NCBI RefSeq assembly: GCF_001434465.1
Contig: NZ_AZGE01000018.1
Coordinates: forward strand, 1 to 38,162
Length of the DNA stretch: 38,162 nucleotides
Direction: 5' to 3'
DNA from: Limosilactobacillus oris DSM 4864
GTDB taxonomy: Bacteria; Bacillota; Bacilli; Lactobacillales; Lactobacillaceae
This document shows, piece by piece, positions 17,924 to 26,991 of this stretch. Made by a program: the position numbers and the translations under genes. Position 1 is the stretch's first letter. Every line of letters begins with the position of its first letter. The notes beneath the pieces are model-generated. The model was not told where the DNA came from. It ran no database searches and saw nothing but the letters and a program-made list of their open reading frames with translations.

Positions 17924-18763
17924 TCACTGTTCACGTGATTTGTAACTGTACGAAAACGCCCCAACTTGCAGGTCAACTACGCCCGGTTCCTTCATCGTCG
18001 CCGCAATTGCGGGATAGTAAGCCATTTTCTTGCCAACCGTGGTTAAGTTTGCGTAAACGGTGTTCCCATCACGCATATAAATCACGAGGCGGTTAGGTGC
18101 GTTCTTCTGTGGTTGGTAGCACACCGTGGAAATCCCGTTGCGGACCACCGGTTTCAGCCGGCCAAGCTGGATGGCCGTCGTCGTTAACTTTTGACGGTGG
18201 TGGTCAAAGGATTGGTACTGAATCTTGCTCTGGTCACCCTTAGCAGCTTTAAGCTGCCCGTTTGCCAGAACATTATAATCCCGCTGACCAATTTCGACCG
18301 TCCCAACGATTGGATTTTCGCGAACCGTGATTTGGACGGCTCGCGGGCCGCGCAGCTGATAACTGACCTTGGCAACCTGAGGATTCCGCCGATTAGCCTG
18401 CTGGCTCGCAGAATGCTGGGACAGCATCACTCCCCAAATATAGCGACCCGGCTGAACCCGGGTTGCTTGTTCAACCGCGGCTGCACTGAGGTCGTGGTTG
18501 CCCTTAACCGTCACCCGGTCAACCTTGCTCAGGGGAGAAATCACGTACAGCATCAAAAGCAGCACCCCACCAAAAAGGAGGATCAGCTTCAACACCCGCT
18601 CACCGTTGGTCAGGTACCGGTAAATTTTGATTCCCCGGTTCTTATGACCGATTCGCTCTTGCGGCTGACTTGGCTGAACGGTCTGCGCGCGCCGTTCTTC
18701 CACTTCCGACAAGCGCTGTGAGTAACGCTGGTGTTCATCAGAAAACAAATCTTTTTGTGCCAC
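17924..18763 (-). CDS. ftsQ: Cell division protein DivIB/FtsQ
   Basis: A bitopic membrane protein of the divisome that forms a complex with FtsL and DivIC. The 279 residues have a cytosolic N-terminal segment rich in Arg and Gln, a single membrane helix at about 58-78 (LILLFGGVLLLMLYVIS), then an extracellular POTRA domain (VDRVTVKGNHDLSAAAVEQA) and beta domain. The start codon is GTG at 18763, chosen because GGGGAGG lies about 8 bases upstream and MAQKDLF fits. It follows murG by 20 bp. Confidence 0.95.
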   Translation of the reverse strand: MAQKDLFSDEHQRYSQRLSEVEERRAQTVQPSQPQERIGHKNRGIKIYRYLTNGERVLKLILLFGGVLLLMLYVISPLSKVDRVTVKGNHDLSAAAVEQATRVQPGRYIWGVMLSQHSASQQANRRNPQVAKVSYQLRGPRAVQITVRENPIVGTVEIGQRDYNVLANGQLKAAKGDQSKIQYQSFDHHRQKLTTTAIQLGRLKPVVRNGISTVCYQPQKNAPNRLVIYMRDGNTVYANLTTVGKKMAYYPAIAATMKEPGVVDLQVGAFSYSYKSREQ

Positions 18764-18783
18764 GGCTGAACCTCCCCTCCGTT

Positions 18784-19887
18784 TTAATGGTGTTCATCAA
18801 TCGCGTGGTGGAGAACCTTGATCAAATGATCCGCCGCATCCGGCTTGCCCAGCTGTTTAGCAGCGCTGGCCATTTCACCCCGCAATTCGTTATTCTCCAT
18901 GATCTTATCCGCCTGTACCAGGAGCGTGCGGGCATCCAGGTGGTCCTCGGTGATCATCACCGCCGCGTTTTTCCGAACCAGTGCCTGAGCATTTTTAACC
19001 TGGTGGTTAGCAGTCACGTACGGGCTCGGGATCAAAATGGTGGGAACTCCCAGAGCAGTTACTTCAGCAATGGTCGTTGCCCCCGCCCGAGAAACGAGCG
19101 CTGCCACCTTTGGCATCTTTGCGGGCATGTCTTTGATATACGGGACAACTTTGACGTTATCACCAATCTCCACATCCGCTAATTCCTGTTTGATGTGGTC
19201 GTAGCGCTTCTGTCCAGTTGCAAAAATCACCTGGTACTGACGGTGGTTAAATTCCGGGATTGCATCCACAACCGTTTGGTTAATCTTGGGTGCCCCCTGG
19301 CTGCCGCCAAAAATCATCAGCGTTGGCACATCATTCTTCAGGCCATATGTTGACCAGGAAAAGTCGCTGTCCACCTGAGCAGCCACTTGCTGGGCCCGCG
19401 GGTTGCCGACCATCGTCACTTTATCAGCCGGGAATTGGGCCCGGGCCGCTTCAAAAGCAATCGCAATCTGGTCCACATAGCGGCTCAGAAACTTATTGGT
19501 GATTCCCACCACACTGTTTTGCTCGTGAATCACTGTCGGAACATGGTGCTTAGCAGCCGCGTACAATACCGCGCCGCTGACGTAGCCCCCGGTTCCTAAA
19601 ACCACGTCCGGTTTAAAATCCCGGATAATCTTTTTGGCCCGGTGAACCGAGTTGAGGAAGAGGTATACCGTCTTCAAATTCTCCAACGAAAGAGAACGCT
19701 TAAAGCCCTGCATTTTCATTGTCTCCAGCTTGATGCCGGCATCCGGGACAATCTTGTTTTCTAGCCCCCGGGTGGTCCCAACGTAGAGGACCTCAGTATC
19801 CGGTTCAACCTGTTTCAAGCGTTCAATCAAGGCTAAGGCTGGGTAGATATGACCACCAGTCCCGCCACCAGAAACTAATAACCGCAT
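18784..19887 (-). CDS. murG: UDP-GlcNAc:lipid I N-acetylglucosaminyltransferase MurG
   Basis: Converts lipid I to lipid II on the inner face of the membrane, the last cytosolic step of peptidoglycan precursor synthesis. A GT-B fold enzyme of 367 residues with the N-terminal [12 protein letters not shown] (7-18), the second glycine-rich motif [11 protein letters not shown], and the UDP-GlcNAc site with [15 protein letters not shown]. Its ATG overlaps the murD stop by one base (TAATG), indicating translational coupling. Confidence 0.98.
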   Translation of the reverse strand: MRLLVSGGGTGGHIYPALALIERLKQVEPDTEVLYVGTTRGLENKIVPDAGIKLETMKMQGFKRSLSLENLKTVYLFLNSVHRAKKIIRDFKPDVVLGTGGYVSGAVLYAAAKHHVPTVIHEQNSVVGITNKFLSRYVDQIAIAFEAARAQFPADKVTMVGNPRAQQVAAQVDSDFSWSTYGLKNDVPTLMIFGGSQGAPKINQTVVDAIPEFNHRQYQVIFATGQKRYDHIKQELADVEIGDNVKVVPYIKDMPAKMPKVAALVSRAGATTIAEVTALGVPTILIPSPYVTANHQVKNAQALVRKNAAVMITEDHLDARTLLVQADKIMENNELRGEMASAAKQLGKPDAADHLIKVLHHAIDEHH

Positions 19888-21263
19888 TAATCTTTCTCCT
19901 TTTCACCCGTTAATTTTTCAACTGCTTCGATAAACCGGTCCCCCCGCACTTCAAAGCTCGGGAATTGATCCCAGCTGGCGTTGGCCGGGGAGAGGAGGAT
20001 CACATCGCCTGGTTCACTGATTTTCCATGCTTCTGGTACCGCCGTCACGGCATTTTCACTCTCAATTATCGTTGGAATGCCAGCCTGCTCGGCGGCGTCC
20101 TTCATCTTGTCCTTGCATTGTCCAAAGACGATAATGCCCTTGACGTGCTCCTTAAAGTACGGTACCAGCCGTTCAAAGGTGTAGCCCCGGTCAAGGCCCC
20201 CTGCCAAGAGAATCACTGGTTGGTCAAACCCTTGCAAGGCAACCTCCGTTGCTTCGATATCGGTCGATTTCGAGTCGTTATAGAAGCGCCGCCCCTGATA
20301 GTCCAATACATACTGAAGACGGTGGCGCACCCCGCTAAAGGTAGTTAGGACGCTAACGATATCTTCGTTGCTGACCCCGCTTAACTTAGCAGCTGCAATG
20401 GCTGCCAGAGCGTTTTCCACGTTTTGGGGGCCAATCAGGCGGATATCACGGGCCGCCATAATCCGTTCTCCCCGCCAATAGATGGCGCCATCTTCCTCAT
20501 AAGCACCGGCATGACTCTTGCCCTGCCGGGAGAATGGTACCACCGTCGCCCGGGTCCGGCGGGCAATCTCTTGCCACTCGTCCCGGTCCCAGTTCATGAT
20601 GAGAAAGTCGTCCGGGGTCTGGTTGCGGGTAATGTTTAGCTTAGCATTAATGTAATTTTCCCGGGTTTTGTGGTAGTCCAGGTGGTTAGAAAAAATATTG
20701 GTAATGATTGCGATATGTGGGTGAATCGTCGGTGCCCCCAGCAGCTGGAAACTGGAAAGCTCCGTCACCAGTGTGTCTTCTGGGCCGAGTTCTTCTGCGA
20801 CCTTACTGAAGGATACGCCGATGTTGCCGGCATACTTGACATTATGGGTCGAGCTCTTTGCCAGCATCAACTGGGTCAGGGTTGTCGTGGTCGTCTTGCC
20901 GTTGCTCCCGGTCACGCTGACCAGGTGGCCAGCAAAGATTTCCCAGCCTAGCTCAGCTTCAGTGATAATTGGCGTGCCCTTTTCCACGAACTTGGCCACC
21001 AGGGGGTTATCGTACGGGATTCCCGGGTTCTTAACTACGACGGCAAAACCGCGGTCGGCCAAACTTAACGGGTTGCTCCCGGTGATTACCTCGATCCCGT
21101 CATCCTCCAAACCAGCAACCACTGCTGGATCCTGGGGTGTCTTCATGTCATTGGCGGTTACGTGCGCCCCGAGTTTAACCAGCAGATGGGCGGCGTTGAG
21201 GCCACTAATCCCGAAGCCAATCACCAATACATTTTTTCCTTGATACTTCGTAATCTCTTTCAT
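19887..21263 (-). CDS. murD: UDP-N-acetylmuramoyl-L-alanine:D-glutamate ligase MurD
   Basis: Adds D-glutamate to UDP-MurNAc-L-Ala in the cytosol. The 458 residues show the Mur ligase layout: an N-terminal Rossmann domain ([14 protein letters not shown]), the ATP-binding loop [11 protein letters not shown] near 120, [10 protein letters not shown], and the C-terminal domain with [15 protein letters not shown] and LLAGGLDRG. It lies between mraY (25 bp upstream) and murG (overlapping). Confidence 0.98.
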   Translation of the reverse strand: MKEITKYQGKNVLVIGFGISGLNAAHLLVKLGAHVTANDMKTPQDPAVVAGLEDDGIEVITGSNPLSLADRGFAVVVKNPGIPYDNPLVAKFVEKGTPIITEAELGWEIFAGHLVSVTGSNGKTTTTTLTQLMLAKSSTHNVKYAGNIGVSFSKVAEELGPEDTLVTELSSFQLLGAPTIHPHIAIITNIFSNHLDYHKTRENYINAKLNITRNQTPDDFLIMNWDRDEWQEIARRTRATVVPFSRQGKSHAGAYEEDGAIYWRGERIMAARDIRLIGPQNVENALAAIAAAKLSGVSNEDIVSVLTTFSGVRHRLQYVLDYQGRRFYNDSKSTDIEATEVALQGFDQPVILLAGGLDRGYTFERLVPYFKEHVKGIIVFGQCKDKMKDAAEQAGIPTIIESENAVTAVPEAWKISEPGDVILLSPANASWDQFPSFEVRGDRFIEAVEKLTGEKEKD

Positions 21264-21288
21264 GCTCCTCGAACCTTTCCTCGACGAC

Positions 21289-22245
21289 TTATACCAGAAT
21301 AATCGTTGCTACCGCAATAATGGCAGCAAGCAGACCAACGCTCCAGAAAACAATGTCAATTTTCCACTCGCTCCAGCCGCACATCTCAAAGTGGTGATGG
21401 ATCGGGCTCATCTTAAAGATACGCTTCCCGGTGAGCTTGAAGGAGGCCACCTGGAGCATTACACTGGCCGTTTCACAAACGTAGACGATCCCGATGACCA
21501 GCAGTGACCACTCATGGTGCAAGAGGAGGGAAACGGCCGCCAGCGAGGCCCCAATTGCTAAGGAGCCCATGTCCCCCATGAAGATTTTGGCCGGCTTATG
21601 GTTATAGGGAAAGAAGCCAGCCAGGGTCCCAACCATTGCCAGACAGAAGAGCGCCACCTCCGTGTAGCCGCCCCAGAGGGCAATGATAAAGTAGGCTAAG
21701 AAGGAAATAATCCCGAGCCCACTGACCAGGCCATCAAGTCCGTCGGTCAGGTTAACCGCATTGGAAAAGCCGACAATCCAAAAGATGATAAAGAGGCCAT
21801 AGAGCCAGCCGTACTGGTTATTGCCAAAGCCCATTTGGTAACCCTCGTGCTGGTAGATCACGGTAAAGACCATCGCCGCGATGACCTGGCACAGGGCCTT
21901 TTGCCAAGCCTTAAAGCCCTCGTTTTGGTGGTGGAAAATCTTAATACTGTCATCCCACATCCCAATCAGGCCGTACACGATCAAGACAAAAAGCAGTGCC
22001 CACAAGGTATTGCTAAGCACCCCCTGCCAGGCCGCTACCCATAAGACGGTAACGACTGCCGAGATGATGAAGAGCAGGCCCCCCATCGTTGGGGTTCCCG
22101 CCTTTTTTGCGTGCCACTTAGGACCTTCCTCCCGGATTTGCTGGCCCTCCTTTTTGGCACGGAAATACCGAATCAAGCTCGGCATGAGCAAAAAGGTAAT
22201 AAGAAATGAACTGATTAACGTTAAAATGACTGCCGCAATGTGCAT
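21289..22245 (-). CDS. mraY: Phospho-N-acetylmuramoyl-pentapeptide transferase MraY
   Basis: Transfers phospho-MurNAc-pentapeptide to undecaprenyl phosphate, making lipid I. An integral membrane enzyme of 318 residues with about ten helices. Catalytic and signature motifs are visible: [10 protein letters not shown] near 51-60, NLTDGLDGL with the paired aspartates, [11 protein letters not shown], and the histidine cluster MSPIHHHFE near the C-terminus. GGAGG precedes the ATG. It follows ftsI by 15 bp. Confidence 0.98.
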   Translation of the reverse strand: MHIAAVILTLISSFLITFLLMPSLIRYFRAKKEGQQIREEGPKWHAKKAGTPTMGGLLFIISAVVTVLWVAAWQGVLSNTLWALLFVLIVYGLIGMWDDSIKIFHHQNEGFKAWQKALCQVIAAMVFTVIYQHEGYQMGFGNNQYGWLYGLFIIFWIVGFSNAVNLTDGLDGLVSGLGIISFLAYFIIALWGGYTEVALFCLAMVGTLAGFFPYNHKPAKIFMGDMGSLAIGASLAAVSLLLHHEWSLLVIGIVYVCETASVMLQVASFKLTGKRIFKMSPIHHHFEMCGWSEWKIDIVFWSVGLLAAIIAVATIILV

Positions 22246-22260
22246 TATTTTCCTCCTGTC

Positions 22261-24393
22261 CTAGTGTTGCGCATAGGTAACCGTCAAGGTTTGCCCTTTG
22301 CTAATCTTGCTATTGGCATTAATACTCTGCTTGTTAACGTAGCCGCTGCCCTGTTCCTTGAGTTTCAAATGGAGCATGGCCGCCAGCTCCTGAACATCCG
22401 CGGAGCTCCAACCGTTCAGGTCCGGCATTTGATAGTTACCACCAGCATCCAAAATCACCCGCTGGTTCTTTAAGAGCTTCTCGCCCGCCGTGATTGACTG
22501 GCTCCGGATTGTCTTGCCGTCACCAATTACCACTGGCTGGATCTTTAGTCCGCTGAGCTGCTTAGACGCGTCATCCCGGTTTTGCCCAACCAGTTCTGGC
22601 ATCTTGGCAACACTCGAGTTAGCTGACTTGTTCTTCTCCAACAGCATTTCCATCACCGGATTAAAAATCGAGGCCATCTGCTTCGTCGCTGAAGTGCTCA
22701 AGTTTTGGGGCTGGCGGAGCGTGACGTACATTACATAGCGGGGATTCTTCGCCGGTGCCATTCCCGCAAAGGAGTACAGGTAGTTAGTATCACCCTTACT
22801 ATAACCGTTAGCACCACCGATTTGGGCGGTCCCGGTTTTCCCGGCAATCCGGTAACCCTTGATTTGGAAGTCGTGACCGAGCCCCTTCTGGTCGTAAATT
22901 ACACCCTCCATGTACTTACGCACCTGCTTAGCGGTACTGGTCTTTATCGGTTGGCCCACCGTGGTTGGCTGGGTCTTTTTAACCACCTTGCCGTTGGCCG
23001 TTTCCACCTTTTTAATGATGTAAGGCTGCATCATCTTACCATTGTTGGCAACGGCACCAATCGCCCGCAGCATCTGCATTTCATTCACGGTGATTCCCTG
23101 ACCAAAGGCGGTATTCGCCTGCTCAAGAATCCCTTTAAACTGGGTAAAGCCGGAGACTTCATTGTCCATCCCCACCACGTTGACCTTCTTCAGGAGGCCA
23201 AAGCGGCGAATATACTTCATCCAGGTCTTCGCCCCCATGTTCTGTTCAACGTGGGCAAACCCGACGTTACTGGACATATCAAAGGCGTCCTTATAGCTAA
23301 TGTTCCCCCAACCAGTGCTTGACCAGTCGACGATCTTGCCACCGCCCATTGACCAAGTTCCTGACTGGAAGGTCGCCTTCGGATCAAAGTGGCCGGTATC
23401 GATTGCCGCGCTGAGGGCCAGGATCTTCATCGTTGAGCCGGGCTCGTAAGCGTCCTGTACAAACATGTTCCGCCAAACGGGCTGGCTGGAGTTTAGGGTT
23501 GGCCGCTGGGTAGCTGCCACGATCCGGCCAGTCTTTGCATCCATAACAATTGCGGTTACCGAATTTGGCTTGCCGTCCTTATAGACGTGGTTGACCTTAT
23601 TTTCCAACACGTGCTGAGCCTGGGGGTCGATGGTCGTATAAACGTTATCCCCATTAACCGCTGGCTTCGTGACGGCTTTAGAGTTAGCCAAACGGTAGCC
23701 ATACAGGTCGCGCTTGTCCTGGCGCATCCCGTTGGTTCCGGTCAACCGATTATCGAAGTAGCTCTCCAGGCCGACCTGCCCTTTCAAACTCGTCTGTCCC
23801 CGCTGGTTGGTAATTGGTGAGGCTAAACCGATAATCTGGGAGGCAAACTCGCCCTCGGGATATTGCCGGGCCGGCGTCGCCATAAAGCCGATCCCCTGCA
23901 GGTGTTCCTTCTTGATCTTTTGCATGGTGGCAACTGACAGGTTGCTACCAGCAGCACCAAATTCAACTTGGTAGACCTGGCTCTTCGTATTTAGCTGCTT
24001 GAGGATCTTGTCTTCCGGCAGGTCAATGTACCGGGCCAATACACGGGCAGTCTTTTTCTTATTTTGCACATACAGGGGCTTGCCGCTGGTTGAGTGCTGG
24101 GTCTTATCCACGACCGCGTAGACCGTATACTTGCTCGTGTCAGTGGCAATCACCCCACCCTTATTATCATAAATGTTCCCCCGCTTGGCTTGAATTGTCC
24201 GCCGCTGGGTATAGATTTGTTCCGCCTGTGACTGCAGGTTAACGTGCTGGATGTCACGGTTAATCGCAATATACGCAAAACGAACGAAAAATAAGAGAAA
24301 CAATCCAACCGTGATGAAGAATAACCACTTACCGAAATTCCCCCGATTGCTATTATTTTTCTTAGTTTTCGCTCGTTGTGACTCTTTGTTCAT
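22261..24393 (-). CDS. ftsI: Division-specific penicillin-binding protein (FtsI/PBP2x type) with PASTA domains
   Basis: A class B transpeptidase that cross-links septal peptidoglycan. The 710 residues comprise a cytosolic basic N-terminus, a membrane helix at about 22-42, a dimerisation domain, and the transpeptidase with SxxK at Ser320 (EPGSTMK), SSN at 374-376 and KTG at 519-521 (AGKTGTAQ). Two C-terminal PASTA domains follow, starting KMPELVGQNR and YQMPDLNGWS. It has the PBP2x/PBP2B form of the division cluster. Its ATG overlaps the ftsL stop (TAATG). Confidence 0.97.
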   Translation of the reverse strand: MNKESQRAKTKKNNSNRGNFGKWLFFITVGLFLLFFVRFAYIAINRDIQHVNLQSQAEQIYTQRRTIQAKRGNIYDNKGGVIATDTSKYTVYAVVDKTQHSTSGKPLYVQNKKKTARVLARYIDLPEDKILKQLNTKSQVYQVEFGAAGSNLSVATMQKIKKEHLQGIGFMATPARQYPEGEFASQIIGLASPITNQRGQTSLKGQVGLESYFDNRLTGTNGMRQDKRDLYGYRLANSKAVTKPAVNGDNVYTTIDPQAQHVLENKVNHVYKDGKPNSVTAIVMDAKTGRIVAATQRPTLNSSQPVWRNMFVQDAYEPGSTMKILALSAAIDTGHFDPKATFQSGTWSMGGGKIVDWSSTGWGNISYKDAFDMSSNVGFAHVEQNMGAKTWMKYIRRFGLLKKVNVVGMDNEVSGFTQFKGILEQANTAFGQGITVNEMQMLRAIGAVANNGKMMQPYIIKKVETANGKVVKKTQPTTVGQPIKTSTAKQVRKYMEGVIYDQKGLGHDFQIKGYRIAGKTGTAQIGGANGYSKGDTNYLYSFAGMAPAKNPRYVMYVTLRQPQNLSTSATKQMASIFNPVMEMLLEKNKSANSSVAKMPELVGQNRDDASKQLSGLKIQPVVIGDGKTIRSQSITAGEKLLKNQRVILDAGGNYQMPDLNGWSSADVQELAAMLHLKLKEQGSGYVNKQSINANSKISKGQTLTVTYAQH

Positions 24394-24749
24394 TATTTAT
24401 TGACGTTCCTTACGTTTGAATTTTTGTCAGAGAGGCCATACTTTTGGGCAATCTTCTTTAAGTTGCCCTGACTAGTTAAATCAGCAATTTCCTGCCGGTC
24501 ACTAGCGTTGTTATTTTTAACCTGGGCAACCTTCGATTGTAAGTCCTGCAAGTTGTGCTGACGAGTATTAATTGAAATTTTAGTGGAAAGCAGGGCAATA
24601 ATCAACAGTAGGGTAACCGCACTCCCGACAACCATCAATAACCGTTCAAACCGTGACCAGCGAACCGGCTGGACGCCCGGTTGGGGCTGGTCGATTGGCG
24701 TCACTGGAACCTGTTCTTCTTCGTATTTTCTTGCTGCATTAGAAACCAT
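24393..24749 (-). CDS. ftsL: Cell division protein FtsL
   Basis: A small bitopic protein of 118 residues that joins DivIB and DivIC in the divisome. A cytosolic N-terminus (to about 35) precedes one membrane helix at about 38-58 (LLMVVGSAVTLLLIIALLS) and an extracellular coiled coil (NLQDLQSKVAQVKNNNASD). Sequence identity in this family is low, so the call rests on topology and its place between rsmH and ftsI. The ribosome site is weak (AAGGT, about 13 bases upstream). Confidence 0.93.
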   Translation of the reverse strand: MVSNAARKYEEEQVPVTPIDQPQPGVQPVRWSRFERLLMVVGSAVTLLLIIALLSTKISINTRQHNLQDLQSKVAQVKNNNASDRQEIADLTSQGNLKKIAQKYGLSDKNSNVRNVNK

Positions 24750-24769
24750 TATTAATACACTACCTTACT

Positions 24770-25723
24770 CTATTTAATCTTTTCAATGATTCGTAACTTA
24801 GCACTGTGCGCACGGTGGTTCTCCGCTAATTCTTGTGTGCCGGGAAGAATTGGTTTACGGTTGATCAGCTTAAAGTCAGGACTCATCCCCTCTGGAATCA
24901 CCGGCAACCCCTGGGGTAAGTCATCACTGATGGATGATTTTTCCTTAAACATTGTTTTAACGAGGCGGTCCTCCAACGACTGGAAGGTAATAACACTGAT
25001 CCGCCCGCCAACGGCCAACATTGCCAGCGCCTGCTCTAAGGACTCTTCCAGCGCTCCCAGTTCATCGTTGACCGCAATACGGATTGCCTGAAAACTCTTT
25101 TTGGCCGGGTGACCGCCATGCCGCCGTGCCGCCGCTGGGATGGCTTCCTTGATCACGTCGACTAATTCAAAGGTCGTGCGGATTGGCTCCCGCTGCCGCC
25201 GCTGCTCGATTTTACGGGCAATCTGCTTAGCAAACCGTTCTTCCCCGTAACGGTAGAGAATCCGGACGAGGCGCTCATAGGGCCACTCATTAACCACTTC
25301 CATTGCCGACAAGGACTGGCCTTGGTTCATCCGCATGTCCAACGGGGCGTCGAGCTGGTAGCTAAAACCACGCTGGGCGTCATCAAACTGCGGTGACGAA
25401 ACCCCCAAGTCATACAGGACGCCGTCGACCTTGTGGACGCCTTGAGCAGCTAAATCCTTCTGGAGGTGGCGAAAGTTATCCTCAATGAGGGTTAACTTCC
25501 CAGCCGCGAGTGCATCCTTCAACCGGTCACGGTTATAATCAATCGCGGTTTCATCCTGGTCAAAAGAATACAAGTGACCGGTGGTGAGCTGGCCCAAAAT
25601 CGCGCTGGTATGACCACCGCCCCCCAGGGTACCGTCAACATAGGTTCCCGCCGGCTGGACGTTTAAGCCCGCCACGGCTTCTTGCAATAAAACTGTTACG
25701 TGCTTAAACGTGGCCATCGCCAT
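24770..25723 (-). CDS. rsmH: 16S rRNA (cytosine(1402)-N4)-methyltransferase RsmH
   Basis: Methylates C1402 in the ribosomal P site. The 317 residues show the SAM-binding motif [14 protein letters not shown] (30-43), [20 protein letters not shown], and the C-terminal [11 protein letters not shown] characteristic of MraW/RsmH. Two in-frame ATG codons are possible (25723 and 25717). The first is preferred because AAAGGGGG lies about 5 bases before it, although many homologues begin at the equivalent of the second. Confidence 0.97.
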   Translation of the reverse strand: MAMATFKHVTVLLQEAVAGLNVQPAGTYVDGTLGGGGHTSAILGQLTTGHLYSFDQDETAIDYNRDRLKDALAAGKLTLIEDNFRHLQKDLAAQGVHKVDGVLYDLGVSSPQFDDAQRGFSYQLDAPLDMRMNQGQSLSAMEVVNEWPYERLVRILYRYGEERFAKQIARKIEQRRQREPIRTTFELVDVIKEAIPAAARRHGGHPAKKSFQAIRIAVNDELGALEESLEQALAMLAVGGRISVITFQSLEDRLVKTMFKEKSSISDDLPQGLPVIPEGMSPDFKLINRKPILPGTQELAENHRAHSAKLRIIEKIK

Positions 25724-25737
25724 TTAAGCCCCCTTTC

Positions 25738-26166
25738 CTAGAAGTCAATTTGCAGGTCCTCGGCAATCTCATCGAAATTATCCGCGGTAGTAGCCGAGTA
25801 ATCGTTCCACCGGTCAGCACTCCAGATTTCAAACCGGTTAGAAACACCAATAATCACGCAGTCTTTTTGGAGGGACGCGTGCTGTCGTAAAATGGCGGGA
25901 ATATTGACCCGGCCCTGGCGGTCAAGCTCGCACTCCGTCGCCGCCGAGTATAGGAAACGGACAAATGCCCGGGCATCCCGCTTCGTCAGTGGCAGGGCCG
26001 CCAGCTTAGCTTCCAGCCGTTGCCATTCCGCTTGTGGATAGCCAAACAAGCAACCATCGAGCCCCCGGGTAATAACGAAAGAAGCCCCTAACTGGTCGCG
26101 AAACTTGGCGGGGATAATCAGGCGTCCCTTGGCGTCAATCACGTGATTATATTCACCCATGAGCAC
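25738..26166 (-). CDS. mraZ: Transcriptional regulator MraZ
   Basis: A ring-forming DNA-binding protein with two AbrB-like swapped-hairpin domains that regulates its own operon. The sequence reads [20 protein letters not shown] in the first domain and [16 protein letters not shown] in the second; the DxxGR signature appears in both. I place the start at the GTG at 26166 rather than the ATG at 26160: the AAAGGGGGG site is 7 bases from the GTG but 13 from the ATG, and the resulting MLMGEY start is typical of the family. This gives 142 residues. It is the first gene of the division cluster. Confidence 0.95.
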   Translation of the reverse strand: MLMGEYNHVIDAKGRLIIPAKFRDQLGASFVITRGLDGCLFGYPQAEWQRLEAKLAALPLTKRDARAFVRFLYSAATECELDRQGRVNIPAILRQHASLQKDCVIIGVSNRFEIWSADRWNDYSATTADNFDEIAEDLQIDF

Positions 26167-26173
26167 GACTAAT

Positions 26174-26182
26174 CCCCCCTTT
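26174..26182 (-). promoter_or_regulatory. Ribosome binding site deciding the mraZ GTG start
   Basis: On the minus strand AAAGGGGGG is followed by the 7-base spacer ATTAGTC and then GTG at 26166-26164. The G-run also lines up with the 10-bp register of the MraZ repeats. Confidence 0.6.
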
Positions 26183-26228
26183 ACCACTTTATAGGAATAG
26201 TCTACCACATTCCCCCACTTCTCACCAC
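26174..26228 (-). promoter_or_regulatory. mraZ: Predicted MraZ operator: GTGG repeats at 10-bp spacing
   Basis: On the minus strand GTGG occurs at plus coordinates 26225-26228, 26215-26218, 26205-26208 and 26184-26187, with a GGGG at 26174-26177. The spacings are 10, 10, 21 and 10 bases. MraZ is known to bind direct repeats of about this kind and period upstream of its own gene. A clear promoter is not seen; TAGACT or TATAAA between the third and fourth repeats are possible -10 elements. Confidence 0.75.
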
Positions 26229-26244
26229 GTGAATTCCGATAAAA

Positions 26245-26280
26245 AAAGCGATAACCGGGCGAACCGTGGTTATCGCTACA
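26245..26280 (-). terminator. Terminator of the DUF3397 gene
   Basis: On the minus strand GCGATAACC and GGTTATCGC form a nine-pair stem around an 11-base loop, followed by TTTTTT. It separates the DUF3397 gene from the mraZ operon. Confidence 0.85.
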
Positions 26281-26303
26281 AAATTCACTTATCCTTCAAT
26301 TAA

Positions 26304-26657
26304 TTAAACTAGTGGTAAGCTGCCGGCAAAGATCGACGCTCCAAAGGAAATAATCGCAAGCCAGGCTGAACCACGCCAAAACGGTGGCCAGTAGCGCCGG
26401 TATAGAAATTCATGGTTGTGGACCAGCTGGATAACAATCAGGGCTAGTGCCAGGACCATCCACACCGCCACCGGATAGGCAATCCAATAGAGTCCAAAAT
26501 TCCACCCGGCTAACAACCAGAACAGGACCGCCGTGAGCGCCCACCAGAGCGTTACGTGCTTTTTCCTCTGCATAAACCGGCCGCAGAGGTATTTTACCCC
26601 GATAAAAATGAGGATAATCAGGACCTGCAAGAGGGTCCGTTGGTAATCGATCGTCAC
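26304..26657 (-). CDS. DUF3397 family membrane protein
   Basis: A 117-residue integral membrane protein with four predicted helices (about 8-24, 36-52, 56-80 and 96-115), separated by short basic loops such as CGRFMQRKKH and NHEFLYRRYW. The position just upstream of mraZ on the same strand is usual for DUF3397 in lactobacilli. The function is unknown; there are no catalytic motifs. The start codon is GTG at 26657 with GAAGGAA about 6 bases upstream. It is transcribed alone, judging by the terminator that follows. Confidence 0.8.
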   Translation of the reverse strand: MTIDYQRTLLQVLIILIFIGVKYLCGRFMQRKKHVTLWWALTAVLFWLLAGWNFGLYWIAYPVAVWMVLALALIVIQLVHNHEFLYRRYWPPFWRGSAWLAIISFGASIFAGSLPLV

Positions 26658-26691
26658 ACTACATTCCTTCTCTACTATGTCATTTTATTTC

Positions 26692-26753
26692 AGTTTACCA
26701 TAAAGGCTGGTTGTTCGTTTGAAATTGACCAGGGAATTGCGGTAAACTACAAG
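26692..26753. promoter_or_regulatory. Divergent promoter region between the DUF3397 and DUF4044 genes
   Basis: The plus strand holds TTGACC (26725-26730), 17 bases, then TACAAG, and overlapping it TTGAAA (26719-26724), 18 bases, then TAAACT (26743-26748). The minus strand holds an extended -10, TGGTAAACT. The two TAAACT elements lie within an 8-bp inverted repeat, AGTTTACC (26692-26699) and GGTAAACT (26741-26748). Confidence 0.45.
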
Positions 26754-26782
26754 GAGTTTAGATAGCGAAAGGCGGAAAGTGC

Positions 26783-26902
26783 ATGCAACATAAAAAGAAA
26801 ACGCGGTTTCAGAAAATAACGATGGTGGCTATTTGGCTAATGCTGATTGCCATGCTCGGCTCGTTGATTTTCAGCGCAGTTGTATCGTTGATGGGAAACT
26901 AG
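26783..26902 (+). CDS. DUF4044 family small membrane protein
   Basis: A 39-residue protein encoded on the plus strand. A basic N-terminus (MQHKKKTRFQKIT) is followed by one hydrophobic helix of about 24 residues (MVAIWLMLIAMLGSLIFSAV), so it is a single-pass membrane peptide with the N-terminus probably in the cytosol. The pattern matches the DUF4044 family of lactobacilli and relatives, whose function is unknown. GGCGGAAAG lies before the ATG, a plausible promoter lies upstream, and a strong terminator follows within 30 bases, so it looks like a self-contained gene. Confidence 0.8.
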   Translation: MQHKKKTRFQKITMVAIWLMLIAMLGSLIFSAVVSLMGN

Positions 26903-26930
26903 GGTTCAATTCAGAAATCTGGCAAGCAGC

Positions 26931-26987
26931 AAAAAACTCGCAACCAACGTGGTGGCATTCCACCAGCAGTTGGGCTGCGAGTTTTTT
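26931..26987. terminator. Strong bidirectional terminator between the DUF4044 gene and ftsK
   Basis: The plus strand begins AAAAAACTCGCA and ends TGCGAGTTTTTT, with inner arms CCAAC/GTTGG and TGGTGG/CCACCA around a CATT loop. The A and T tracts make it work in both directions for the two convergent genes. Confidence 0.93.
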
Positions 26988-26991
26988 AGTT

